Origin: Chitinophagaceae bacterium | Lineage (GTDB): Bacteria; Bacteroidota; Bacteroidia; Chitinophagales; Chitinophagaceae | Assembly (NCBI GenBank): GCA_016787135.1 | Contig: JAEUVK010000007.1 | Location: 1 to 32,004 of the forward strand | Length of the DNA stretch: 32,004 nt | Reading direction: 5' to 3' | Part shown: piece by piece, positions 15,265 through 23,542 of the stretch | How the letters are laid out: the number at the start of each line of letters is the position of its first letter | Position numbering within the stretch: the first letter of the stretch is position 1 | The notes under the pieces: generated by a model | Databases searched by the model: none | The model's input: the letters and a program-made list of their open reading frames with translations, nothing else | Told to the model about the DNA's origin: nothing | Translations under genes and position numbers: made by a program

Positions 15265-17226
15265 ATGAACCGATATGTACTAAAAGTATGCAGGTATGTT
15301 TTTGCTCTGCCGGTTATGATCCTTATGTTATCTGAAGGATCGGCTCAGAATAATTTAACCGTAAGGAGCCCCAATGGAAAGATATGGGTACAGCCAGTAA
15401 TAGAAAACGGCGGAAAAATATATTATACGGTCAGCCATAACGGTTCCGTTGCCCTCCGTCGGTCACGTTTGGGTATTATACGAAATGACGGAGATTTTGC
15501 ATCATCCCTGTCCCTGTTGTCTGTATCTGACATACTGCCTGTAAAGGATAACTATACGATGCTGAATGCAAAGAAAAGCCGCATTACCTATGTAGCAAAC
15601 AAGAGGGTCATCCGGTTACAGAATTCATCCGGAAGAAAAATGAATATTATTTTCCAGGTGTCCAATGATGGGGTTGCATTCCGCTATGAATTTCCGGAGA
15701 AGGATGCTGCCGTGAAATCAATTACAGAAGAACTGACCACTTACAATTTTGATAAAGCCGCCAAAGCATGGTTGCAGCCGATGAGTGTTGCCAAAAGTGG
15801 CTGGCAGCAAAGTAACCCGTCTTACGAAGAACATTACAAGCAGGATATTCCGGTAGGCGCCGTTTCCAAAGCCGGCTGGGTTTATCCTGCATTGTTCAAG
15901 ACGAATGATACGTGGGTATTGATCAGTGAAACGTCATTGGATAGTAGTTTCTGCGGCACAAGGCTCATTAATGATTCGGCCAGCAGCGAATACAAAATCG
16001 GTTTTCCTGATTCAAGAGAAATATTTACCGGCAGAGGCCTGCTGCCTCAATCTGTATTGCCCTGGCTTTCTCCCTGGCGTATCATTACTATCGGCAGTCT
16101 GAAAACAATAGCTGAATCGACTTTGGGAACGGACCTGGCAAAACCGGCAATGACCATAGATACTTCTTTTGTCAAACCTGGCAAAGCATCCTGGAGCTGG
16201 ATCAATTCAAAAGATGATCACATTATTTATGAAGAGCAGAAGAAATATATAGTCTACGCAGCCGATATGAACTGGCAGTATTGCCTTATTGATGTGAACT
16301 GGGATACGAAGATCGGGTATGATAAGATCAAAGAACTGGCAGATTATGCGGCTACTAAAAAAGTAGGTTTGTTACTATGGTATAATTCAGCAGGGGATTG
16401 GAATACCACGCCTTATCATCCCAAAAGCATGTTATTGACACATGAGCAACGAGAGAAAGAATTCAGTCGCATATCTTCAATGGGCATTAAGGGGTTAAAA
16501 ATTGATTTTTTCGGTGGCGATGGCCAGTCTATGATAAAATACTATCATGACATCCTGATCGATGCCGCAAAATATAAACTGTTGGTCAACTTTCATGGAG
16601 CTACCTTGCCAAGAGGATGGCAAAGAACCTATCCGCATTTGATGACCACAGAAGCGATCCGTGGTTTTGAAATGGTAACATTTGGTCAGCAAGATGCGGA
16701 TGCGGAAGCCAATCATTGTACCATGCTGCCTTTTACCCGCAATGCTTTTGATCCTATGGATTTTACTCCAATGAACCTATATAAGATACAGACAAAAGTG
16801 GAGCGTAAAACGACAAGCGCATTTGAGCTGGCCTTATCGGTTCTGTTCTTGTCAGGTATTCAGCATTATGCCGAATCGCCTGAAGGGATGAATCATATTC
16901 CGGAGTATGTAAAAGATTTTTTAAGAGCACTTCCCAACAACTGGGATGATGTGAAATTCATTGATGGCTATCCAGGAAAATATGCAGTGATCGCCAGGAA
17001 GACCGGTAACAAGTGGTATATCGCCGGCATTAACGGGCAAAATACCCCTGAAAGCATCCGGTTGCAATTGGCATCTTTTGGAAGAAAGAAAGCTGTTCTT
17101 ATTTCAGATGGAGATGGCGATACGGGTGATTCTTTATTTAGCAGGAGATCATTTGCACCAGGCATAACGGAACCACTCGTTCTTCAGCTTACGGCCAGAG
17201 GTGGTTTTGTTATCGAATTACAATAG
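15265..17226 (+). CDS. Secreted glycoside hydrolase family 97, retaining alpha-galactosidase-like
   Basis: A 653-residue exported glycosidase. The signal peptide runs to about residue 28 (MLSEGSAQ). An N-terminal beta-sandwich (about 30-280) is followed by the (beta/alpha)8 barrel (about 300-560, beginning KPGKASWSW) and a C-terminal beta domain. The barrel has KIDFFGGDGQ with Asp414, which lines up by position with the nucleophile of the retaining GH97 alpha-galactosidase of Bacteroides thetaiotaomicron, and Glu469 in IRGFE at the position expected for its acid/base. SusB-type inverting members lack that aspartate, so a retaining alpha-galactosidase is more likely than an alpha-glucosidase. 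I start at ATG 15265; the GTG at 15259 is in frame but adds nothing. It stands alone, apart from the SusCD cluster. Confidence 0.92.
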   Translation: MNRYVLKVCRYVFALPVMILMLSEGSAQNNLTVRSPNGKIWVQPVIENGGKIYYTVSHNGSVALRRSRLGIIRNDGDFASSLSLLSVSDILPVKDNYTMLNAKKSRITYVANKRVIRLQNSSGRKMNIIFQVSNDGVAFRYEFPEKDAAVKSITEELTTYNFDKAAKAWLQPMSVAKSGWQQSNPSYEEHYKQDIPVGAVSKAGWVYPALFKTNDTWVLISETSLDSSFCGTRLINDSASSEYKIGFPDSREIFTGRGLLPQSVLPWLSPWRIITIGSLKTIAESTLGTDLAKPAMTIDTSFVKPGKASWSWINSKDDHIIYEEQKKYIVYAADMNWQYCLIDVNWDTKIGYDKIKELADYAATKKVGLLLWYNSAGDWNTTPYHPKSMLLTHEQREKEFSRISSMGIKGLKIDFFGGDGQSMIKYYHDILIDAAKYKLLVNFHGATLPRGWQRTYPHLMTTEAIRGFEMVTFGQQDADAEANHCTMLPFTRNAFDPMDFTPMNLYKIQTKVERKTTSAFELALSVLFLSGIQHYAESPEGMNHIPEYVKDFLRALPNNWDDVKFIDGYPGKYAVIARKTGNKWYIAGINGQNTPESIRLQLASFGRKKAVLISDGDGDTGDSLFSRRSFAPGITEPLVLQLTARGGFVIELQ

Positions 17227-17280
17227 AGGGATCGGGTAAAATATATCCGTTTAAACACCGGAATGATTTAGTGCAAAAAT

Positions 17281-17303
17281 AAAACCCGCCATTGCAGCGG
17301 GTT
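17281..17303. terminator. Bidirectional terminator between GH97 gene and tRNA-Gln
   Basis: AAACCCGC (17281-17288) pairs with GCGGGTTT (17296-17303) across a 7-base loop. On the plus strand it is followed by TTATC after the T run, and on the minus strand by ATTTTTGC. It therefore can stop both the GH97 transcript and the converging tRNA transcript. Confidence 0.7.
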
Positions 17304-17317
17304 TTATCATTCAAGGG

Positions 17318-17389
17318 GTTGCCTTGCAAGGATTCGAACCCTGACATACAGAGCCAGAATCTGTCGTACTACCATTATACTACAAGGCA
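17318..17389 (-). tRNA. tRNA-Gln, anticodon CTG
   Basis: On the minus strand the 7-bp acceptor stem TGCCTTG/CAAGGCA closes. The anticodon stem ACAGA/TCTGT holds the loop TTCTGGC with anticodon CTG (plus-strand 17355-17357), reading CAG. The T arm has the invariant TTCGAAT loop and the D arm has the GGTAGTAC pattern. A discriminator A follows and CCA is not encoded. The gene is 72 nt with the discriminator. A -7-like box lies 12 bp upstream. Confidence 0.93.
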
Positions 17390-17400
17390 ATCAGGGCCTG

Positions 17401-17408
17401 CAAATGTA
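17401..17408 (-). promoter_or_regulatory. Candidate -7 box of tRNA-Gln
   Basis: On the minus strand this is TACATTTG, a full match to TAnnTTTG, 12 bp from the tRNA 5' end. The spacing suits a transcript that starts just before the mature tRNA. Confidence 0.5.
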
Positions 17409-17585
17409 AGTGATCACCCATGAGTAAAAAAGACTATCGTCTGCAGACATCCTGCCTGCTATCTCTACAATGCTCCGGGCGGATTTTAAAATCTATCGTA
17501 ATATTTAAAAAGAAGCTGAAATAGCTAAAACAAGTGCCGATATTTTTTGAAATAGATAAAAAAATCATGCAACTGCCAGCTATAC

Positions 17586-17602
17586 GTAAATCGGATATTT
17601 AC
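17586..17602. repeat. Small inverted repeat in the cluster leader
   Basis: GTAAAT and ATTTAC are separated by CGGAT, giving a 6-bp stem or a dyad suited to a dimeric regulator. Short enough to be chance. Confidence 0.3.
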
Positions 17603-17730
17603 TCACGCAAAACATGATGGAACTGGGAATATTTTTGAATGGCAACGATTGCGTAGTTTTTTTGGCTTCTTTGTTGGTTTTCAGGATGCTTCAGGATGGT
17701 TTTATAAGAACTTTTTTTCACTTTCACCCT

Positions 17731-17752
17731 AAATTCAAGAATTATTGAATTT
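17731..17752. repeat. Perfect 8-bp inverted repeat in the cluster leader
   Basis: AAATTCAA (17731-17738) and TTGAATTT (17745-17752) enclose GAATTA, with a short T run right after. It could be a weak terminator/attenuator or an operator for the downstream cluster. AT-rich, so thermally weak. Confidence 0.4.
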
Positions 17753-17998
17753 TTAAAACAGGCTTTGACTGATTCACCGGTAAAAGCTTGTGAGCCAAAA
17801 ATTGCTATACGATTGCCATGCGACTGCTGCTATTATTATCACATAAAGCCACACTGCACTGTGTATTGACAGTTGTCTGTGCAATTCTTTCGCTGCTTCG
17901 CTTTTCTTCATTTTCAGTCAATCATTTATATCCCTATCAAAAGATATCCGAAAGGCGGTCTGTTCTGTATTTTTTAGCTGTCAAAAACTTATCAACTT

Positions 17999-20233
17999 AT
18001 GCTACGAAGAAATAAAGTGACATTTCTTTTGCTGTTTATTTTACCTGTAGTTTTTATTCAATGTAGAAAAAAAGCGTTGGACGATTATTATGGTCGTCCG
18101 CCGGGTTTGGAACAGCCTATTTACCAGGTATTAGAGGCCAAAGGTAATTTCAAGCATTTCCTGGCAGCTGTTGACAAAGCAGGTTATAAGCAAACTCTTG
18201 CTGCTGCAGGTTACTGGACATTGTTCGCACCGCACGATTCAGCTTTTCAGGCATACTTTACTGCCAGTAGCATAACCGGAATTGATGCGCTTGATTCTGC
18301 TACCTGCCGTAAGATAGTCACCTATTGCCTGGTCTATTATGCGTACAAGCAGGAACGGCTGCCGGATTATCAGAGTAATGCCGGATGGGTGGAGAATTCA
18401 GCTTTTAAAAGGAGGACAGCTTATTATACGGGGGTTTATAATGATGTAAATACATCCGGGGCTCCTATAAAAGCCATTGCTTCCAACAGGAATAACAATG
18501 GGACCTTTTACTATGTAGATGCTGATAACAATAACAAGTATATCCCTTATTTCACGCCAGATTATATGAGCGGCAAAACACTTACCGCTTATGATTACAA
18601 TTATTTTTATCCAAATACCACCTATACAGGTCTCAATGTAGCAGATGCCCGCATAGTGGAAAGTGATATCCCTGCTGAAAACGGCATTATACATGTGATC
18701 AATAAAGTGATAACTGCATTGCCCAGCATTGACCAGTACATCGCCTCAGATTCAAGGTATAGCGAATTCAAAAAGATACTGGACAAATTCCTGGTGCAGT
18801 ATGTTTATAATGCTACTGTGAGTGAGAACTATAAGAATATACATGGGACACCTGCAGATATCTTTACAAAGGTATATAACTCCAGCCTGGCCTTTTCTCC
18901 CAATAACGAGAATTTTCTGAAGCTACAGGATAATGACGGGCAGTCAGACGGCTATACCATGTTTGTTCCGGAAAATGCCGCGTTGACAAATTATGTCAAT
19001 ACAGTGTTGCTCGAGCATTACCCAAGCCTGGAAGCATTGCCTGTCAATATCATTTATGATTTTATCAATGCCCACATGTGGAGAACGACAGCCTGGCCGA
19101 GTAAGTTTTCTTCTACTTTTAATTCTGTGGGGGAAGAAGCAAGGTTCAATGCCGCTACAGACATCGTAGATAAAAAAGTATTGAGTAATGGCTTATTCTA
19201 TGGCACCAACAAGGTACAGGAAGCTAATGTGTTCAGCAGCGTATATGGCAAGGCCTATCTTGATCCGGCGTACACCATTATGACAAGTTTGCTGAACCTC
19301 GACCTGAAATTCCAGATATCCAATGTCAACCAGCAATACACTTTGTTCCTCATCAGTAATGCAGCCTTTAACGCAGCCGGCTATTTTGCTGACCCTACAG
19401 TCAGTAATAATGTGAACGAGCAATGGCGCTATATTCCTCCCGGTGGAGGAGCCCAGCTTACCGGGTCATCTGCTCTTGTGCGTTTGCAGCGTATATTGAA
19501 TAATCATGTGATACCCGGACGGAATATTACTGATCTCAATGCACCCGGGGTCGCTATGAGTTATTCCGGCGAATTTGTAAAATATAGCAGCAATACTGTC
19601 GCGGCAGCCGGCAATATTGATGCAGGCAATGTGGCCAGTGTAGTAGATACAAAAGCGGCAAAAAATGGAACGGTATATTATCTAAACAGGATACTTGAAT
19701 TTAGTGAAAAAACAATTGGTAAGCATATCGAGGCGCTGGGCACTCCTGTTACGTCCCCATTCTATAATTTCTGGCAGTACCTGCGTCAGTCACCGATATA
19801 CAATACGACAACCGGGGAAATTATGCAAATAGCTTCCGGTACTTTCTATACTTTCTTTATACCAAACAATGCGGCTATCGTTGCAGCTGTCAATGCCGGC
19901 CTGCTGCCCGGAACAGGAACAGCGCCTAATATGGTGCCCACTTTCAACCCGACCTCAGCGGCTGATAGGGAAAAGGTCTCCAATTTCATTTATTACCATA
20001 TACTGAATAAAAGGAACATTGGCACTGACGGTCAGGAGAGCGGAACCTTTGAAACGATCTTTAAGTTTCCTAACGGGGACCCTTCGACCTTATTTGTCAA
20101 TAATTCAACACCGAACAATATTGTGGTAAATGATATGGTCAGCCGTTCCGCGAATGTAATAGTAGCAAATAGTAATAACCTGAGCAACAGGTGTATGATA
20201 CACCTGATCAACAATTACATGAAAAGTAACTGA
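17999..20233 (+). CDS. Lipoprotein with four fasciclin (FAS1) domains
   Basis: A 744-residue outer-membrane lipoprotein candidate. The signal segment (1-21) ends in VFIQC, with Cys22 the lipidated residue; Gln at -1 is unusual. The mature start CRKKALDD has the Lys plus acid pattern linked to surface export in Bacteroidota. Four FAS1 units can be marked by their paired motifs: TLFAPHDSAF (74-83) with ENGIIHVINKV (227-237), YTMFVPENAAL (319-329) with the GLFYGTNKV stretch, YTLFLISNAAF (447-457) with GTVYYLNRIL, and YTFFIPNNAAI (617-627) with RCMIHLINNYM. FAS1 domains usually mediate adhesion or ligand contact. No catalytic or carbohydrate module is visible. First gene of the cluster, 26 bp before SusC. 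Function in capture or scaffolding is inferred. Confidence 0.85.
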   Translation: MLRRNKVTFLLLFILPVVFIQCRKKALDDYYGRPPGLEQPIYQVLEAKGNFKHFLAAVDKAGYKQTLAAAGYWTLFAPHDSAFQAYFTASSITGIDALDSATCRKIVTYCLVYYAYKQERLPDYQSNAGWVENSAFKRRTAYYTGVYNDVNTSGAPIKAIASNRNNNGTFYYVDADNNNKYIPYFTPDYMSGKTLTAYDYNYFYPNTTYTGLNVADARIVESDIPAENGIIHVINKVITALPSIDQYIASDSRYSEFKKILDKFLVQYVYNATVSENYKNIHGTPADIFTKVYNSSLAFSPNNENFLKLQDNDGQSDGYTMFVPENAALTNYVNTVLLEHYPSLEALPVNIIYDFINAHMWRTTAWPSKFSSTFNSVGEEARFNAATDIVDKKVLSNGLFYGTNKVQEANVFSSVYGKAYLDPAYTIMTSLLNLDLKFQISNVNQQYTLFLISNAAFNAAGYFADPTVSNNVNEQWRYIPPGGGAQLTGSSALVRLQRILNNHVIPGRNITDLNAPGVAMSYSGEFVKYSSNTVAAAGNIDAGNVASVVDTKAAKNGTVYYLNRILEFSEKTIGKHIEALGTPVTSPFYNFWQYLRQSPIYNTTTGEIMQIASGTFYTFFIPNNAAIVAAVNAGLLPGTGTAPNMVPTFNPTSAADREKVSNFIYYHILNKRNIGTDGQESGTFETIFKFPNGDPSTLFVNNSTPNNIVVNDMVSRSANVIVANSNNLSNRCMIHLINNYMKSN

Positions 20234-20259
20234 TATACAAATCCGCCAAATACGAATAT

Positions 20260-23200
20260 ATGCAGAAGAGTATTTTAAGAACCTGGTTGTCTGTTTTACT
20301 GGTAGCGGTATTGGCCACATCAGCCGCAGCACAACAGGTGCTAAGAGGTAAGATCACTGACAAAAGTGGCAAGGCTGTTCAGGGTGCTTCTGTTTCTGAA
20401 CTGGATGCAGATGGCCGTATCGTACACGGAACGTCTTCCGATATTGAGGGAAACTTCATTTTGAAGAATGTAAATCCCAAGAACAAAATATCGGTCAGTA
20501 TTATTGGTTATAAAAGTGTGACCCAGGAGATCGGCAGCAAGTCCGTTATTAATTTTTCACTGGAGTCCCAGCAAACAGATCTCGGTGAAGTCGTGGTCAT
20601 TTCACGGCCAGCTTCTTCCAATGGTATGGTCAACATACCGGAAAAGAATCTTACCACAGCTGTATCGAAGATCAGTGCAAAGGAACTGGAAGAAATGCAA
20701 TCAGCCAGTATTGATCAGGCGCTGCAAGGCCGTTTGAGCGGGGTGGATATAACAGCCGCCAGTGGCGACCCCGGCGCTGCGATGAATATCCGCATACGCG
20801 GTGTCTCGTCCATTAATTCTACCGGTATCCCTCTGATCGTACTGGATGGGATGCCGTATGATACAGAAATACCAAGTGATTTCAATTTTGGTACAGCCGA
20901 TGAGCAGGGATATGCGCAATTGCTCAACATATCTCCGGCAGACATCAAAGATATTACCGTATTAAAAGATGCTGCCGCTACGGCCATCTGGGGATCAAGG
21001 GCTGCGAATGGTGTGCTTGTTATTACCACCAAAAGAGGCAGCATCGGTAAACCTTCCATCAATTATACCTTTAAAGGCTCCGTATCACTGGTGCCTGAAC
21101 CTATACCATTGCTAAATGGTGATCAGTATTCTACCCTGATTCCCGAGGCTTATATGAACCGGATAGGAAGCACCCTGAACTCTTCAACTATAAGAGAGTT
21201 CAATTACGATCCTAATGATCCTTACTGGTATTATAATTACAGTAACAATACGAACTGGGTAGATGCTATTTCAAGAACAGGTACCCTGCAGGATCACACC
21301 GTCAGCCTGAATGGCGGTGGTGAAAAAGCCAAGTACTTTGCATCTGTTGGGTTTTTCGATCAGAAAGGTATTACGATAGGTACAGCATTGCAAAGGGTGA
21401 ACACACGTATCAACCTGGATTATACGGTTTCCGATAAGATCAAATTTTTTACGAGCATTGCTTATACCCATACAAACCAAAGCAGGAATTATGTTGGATC
21501 AAGTGCTGCCAGCGGGGAAGCTTCTATCAGGGGTATGGCTTACATCAAAATGCCGAATATGAGTGTGTTTGAGTATGATGAACAGGGTAACCTGACTACG
21601 AATTATTTTTCGCCTGCATCTAACGCACAGGGCCAGTACACCCGTATTTACAACCCGGTGGCGATGGCCGACAAAGCAAAGTATGATGTGATCGGTGAAC
21701 GGATCGTTCCTCGCTTCCAGATCGATTATGATATCATTAAGCGTGTATTGAAGGCAACTTTTGATATACAGTTTGACATTAATAATACTAAGAACAACAG
21801 TTTTCTGCCACAGATAGCTACCGGCAGACCCAATACAGAGACAGTGGTGAACAGGGCGTACGATGGCGATGTGGATGTATTCAGCGTGGGTACCAAGTCA
21901 AACCTGGTGTACACACCCAGGTTCAAAAATGACAAACATTCAGTCATTGCTTTTGTTTCACTGCTGACAAATGATTATAAGGCTGTTTACCAGGAGTTGA
22001 TGACTTCCAACACAGCTTCCTCACTGCTGGTTGACCCGTCAGTTCCTTCCCGCACCCAGAATTCTGAGTTAAGAGCAGTCTCAGGAGTGTCACAGACCCG
22101 TTCTGTCGGTGGAATCATCAGTGCGCAATATGGGTTTAAGGACAAATACCTGTTCAATGCGACAGTAAGGGGAGATGGTAATTCAAGGTTTGGTCCCAAC
22201 TACCGGTATGGTCTTTTCCCTTCTTTCTCATTCCGCTGGAGGATATCAGATGAGAAATTCATGCAGAACCTTAAACATATTGATGATCTCAGTTTCCGGG
22301 CCAGCTATGGTATTGCGGGTGAAGCGCCCCGTTACGATTATTTGTTCTTTAATACCTATACTACTTACGGGTATACTTACCTGGGCCAGGCGGGTGTATA
22401 TCCTTCTCGTATGGAATTGAAGAACCTGAAATGGCAAACACTTCATGGCGCCAATATCGGGGCTAATCTGAGTATGTATAAAGGACGGTTGAGAATGGAC
22501 GGAGAGATATACCGCAACAGGACAAAAGATATGTTCTTTGATGGTTTGCAGATCGCTTCTTATACGGGTTACAATTCTGTTTTCCTGAACGTAGGTACCA
22601 TGGATAACCAGGGCTGGGAACTGGCTGTATGGACACAGCCGTATAAGGGAAAAGATTTTGCTGTCAATTTCGATTTCAACATTTCAGCTAACCAGAATAT
22701 CATCCGCGAAATATCGCCGCTGTATCCAAACAGCCGTGGCGACGTGACCAAGAATGGCGAGTACCTGCGCTTGTTGCAGATTGATAATCCTTTTGGTTCA
22801 TTTTACGGTTACCGGTATAAAGGAGTATATAAAGACAAAGAGTCTACTATTGCTACAGGCGCTGACGGCAAGCCGATCATAGGCCCCAATGGGCAGGTCA
22901 TTTATATGCGGTTCAGCTATCCTTCACTGGATTACGTCTTCCAGCCCGGTGATGCTATGTATGAAGATATTAATCATGATGGTAACATCAATTACATGGA
23001 TGTGGTTTACCTGGGCAACAGCAACCCCAAGTTATCAGGCGGTTTCGGTCCGTCTGTCACCTGGAAGAGTTTAAAAATAAGTACCTTCTTCAGTTTCCGT
23101 ACCGGTTATGATGTAGTGAACGGGACCAAGATGAGTACATCGAATATGTATTATTTCGATAACCAGAGCACTGCGGTATTACGCAGGTGGAGAAAAGAAG

Positions 23201-23523
23201 GAGATGTTACTGACATACCCCGTGCATTGATCGCCGGCGGATATAACTGGCTGGGCAGCGACAGGTATGTGGAAGATGCGTCTTATGTCCGTTTCAGAAC
23301 GGTGACAGCCCGGTACACTTTTGGTAAAAAGGTTTTGTCAAAAATGAAAATGAAAACACTCAGCGCTTATCTCACAGCAGAAAATCTGCTCACGTTTACC
23401 AAATATACAGGGCAGGACCCCGAGATATCCACAAGAGGTTCTGATCCGTTTAGGGTGGCATACGATTACTCGATGACGCCGCCTGCCCGGGTCGTAACAT
23501 TAGGTATTGTCGCAGGGTTTTAA
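20260..23523 (+). CDS. SusC/RagA-family TonB-linked outer-membrane transporter
   Basis: A 1087-residue transporter that imports a ligand held by its SusD partner, powered by TonB. The signal peptide is about 1-25 (TSAAAQ). A CarboxypepD-reg-like domain lies at about 27-105, a TonB-box-like stretch DLGEVVVIS at 108-115, and the plug at about 125-260, with DITVLKDAAATAIWGSRAANG (in part) as the SusC signature. The rest is the 22-strand barrel. A calcium-loop-like DINHDGNIN sits near residue 905, common in SusC. There is no extra STN domain, so signalling to a FecR anti-sigma factor is unlikely. It lies 26 bp after the FAS1 gene and about 20 bp before SusD. Confidence 0.95.
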   Translation: MQKSILRTWLSVLLVAVLATSAAAQQVLRGKITDKSGKAVQGASVSELDADGRIVHGTSSDIEGNFILKNVNPKNKISVSIIGYKSVTQEIGSKSVINFSLESQQTDLGEVVVISRPASSNGMVNIPEKNLTTAVSKISAKELEEMQSASIDQALQGRLSGVDITAASGDPGAAMNIRIRGVSSINSTGIPLIVLDGMPYDTEIPSDFNFGTADEQGYAQLLNISPADIKDITVLKDAAATAIWGSRAANGVLVITTKRGSIGKPSINYTFKGSVSLVPEPIPLLNGDQYSTLIPEAYMNRIGSTLNSSTIREFNYDPNDPYWYYNYSNNTNWVDAISRTGTLQDHTVSLNGGGEKAKYFASVGFFDQKGITIGTALQRVNTRINLDYTVSDKIKFFTSIAYTHTNQSRNYVGSSAASGEASIRGMAYIKMPNMSVFEYDEQGNLTTNYFSPASNAQGQYTRIYNPVAMADKAKYDVIGERIVPRFQIDYDIIKRVLKATFDIQFDINNTKNNSFLPQIATGRPNTETVVNRAYDGDVDVFSVGTKSNLVYTPRFKNDKHSVIAFVSLLTNDYKAVYQELMTSNTASSLLVDPSVPSRTQNSELRAVSGVSQTRSVGGIISAQYGFKDKYLFNATVRGDGNSRFGPNYRYGLFPSFSFRWRISDEKFMQNLKHIDDLSFRASYGIAGEAPRYDYLFFNTYTTYGYTYLGQAGVYPSRMELKNLKWQTLHGANIGANLSMYKGRLRMDGEIYRNRTKDMFFDGLQIASYTGYNSVFLNVGTMDNQGWELAVWTQPYKGKDFAVNFDFNISANQNIIREISPLYPNSRGDVTKNGEYLRLLQIDNPFGSFYGYRYKGVYKDKESTIATGADGKPIIGPNGQVIYMRFSYPSLDYVFQPGDAMYEDINHDGNINYMDVVYLGNSNPKLSGGFGPSVTWKSLKISTFFSFRTGYDVVNGTKMSTSNMYYFDNQSTAVLRRWRKEGDVTDIPRALIAGGYNWLGSDRYVEDASYVRFRTVTARYTFGKKVLSKMKMKTLSAYLTAENLLTFTKYTGQDPEISTRGSDPFRVAYDYSMTPPARVVTLGIVAGF

Positions 23524-23542
23524 TTGATTGTATAAAAATCAA

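Larger units (their letters stand above)
17409..17998. other. Gene-free stretch upstream of the FAS1/SusCD cluster
   Basis: About 590 bp with no convincing gene. It is AT-rich with T runs. A TAnnTTTG match (TATTTTTG) lies at 17630-17637, and a TTGAC sequence at 17866-17870 could be a -33 element, but no paired -7 box is clear. A transcript starting near 17640 would have a leader of over 300 nt before ATG 17999. The only open frame of note (17818-18015) overlaps the next gene and looks spurious. Two inverted repeats are listed separately. It is the likely control region of the cluster, by position only. Confidence 0.5.

Noticed and set aside
15265..17226. GH97 gene as the SusB member of the downstream SusCD cluster
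   Set aside because: A terminator, an opposite-strand tRNA and 600 gene-free bases lie between them, and the catalytic residues do not fit SusB.
17318..17998. tRNA-Gln as the attachment site of an integrated island holding the FAS1/SusCD cluster
   Set aside because: The 3' end of the tRNA faces the GH97 gene, away from the cluster, and I found no integrase and no repeat of the tRNA end in the window.
17818..18015. A 65-codon open frame with a hydrophobic start just before the four-FAS1 gene
   Set aside because: It overlaps the start of the FAS1 gene in another frame, has no recognisable domain, and its Leu/Ser-rich composition looks like translated AT-rich leader.
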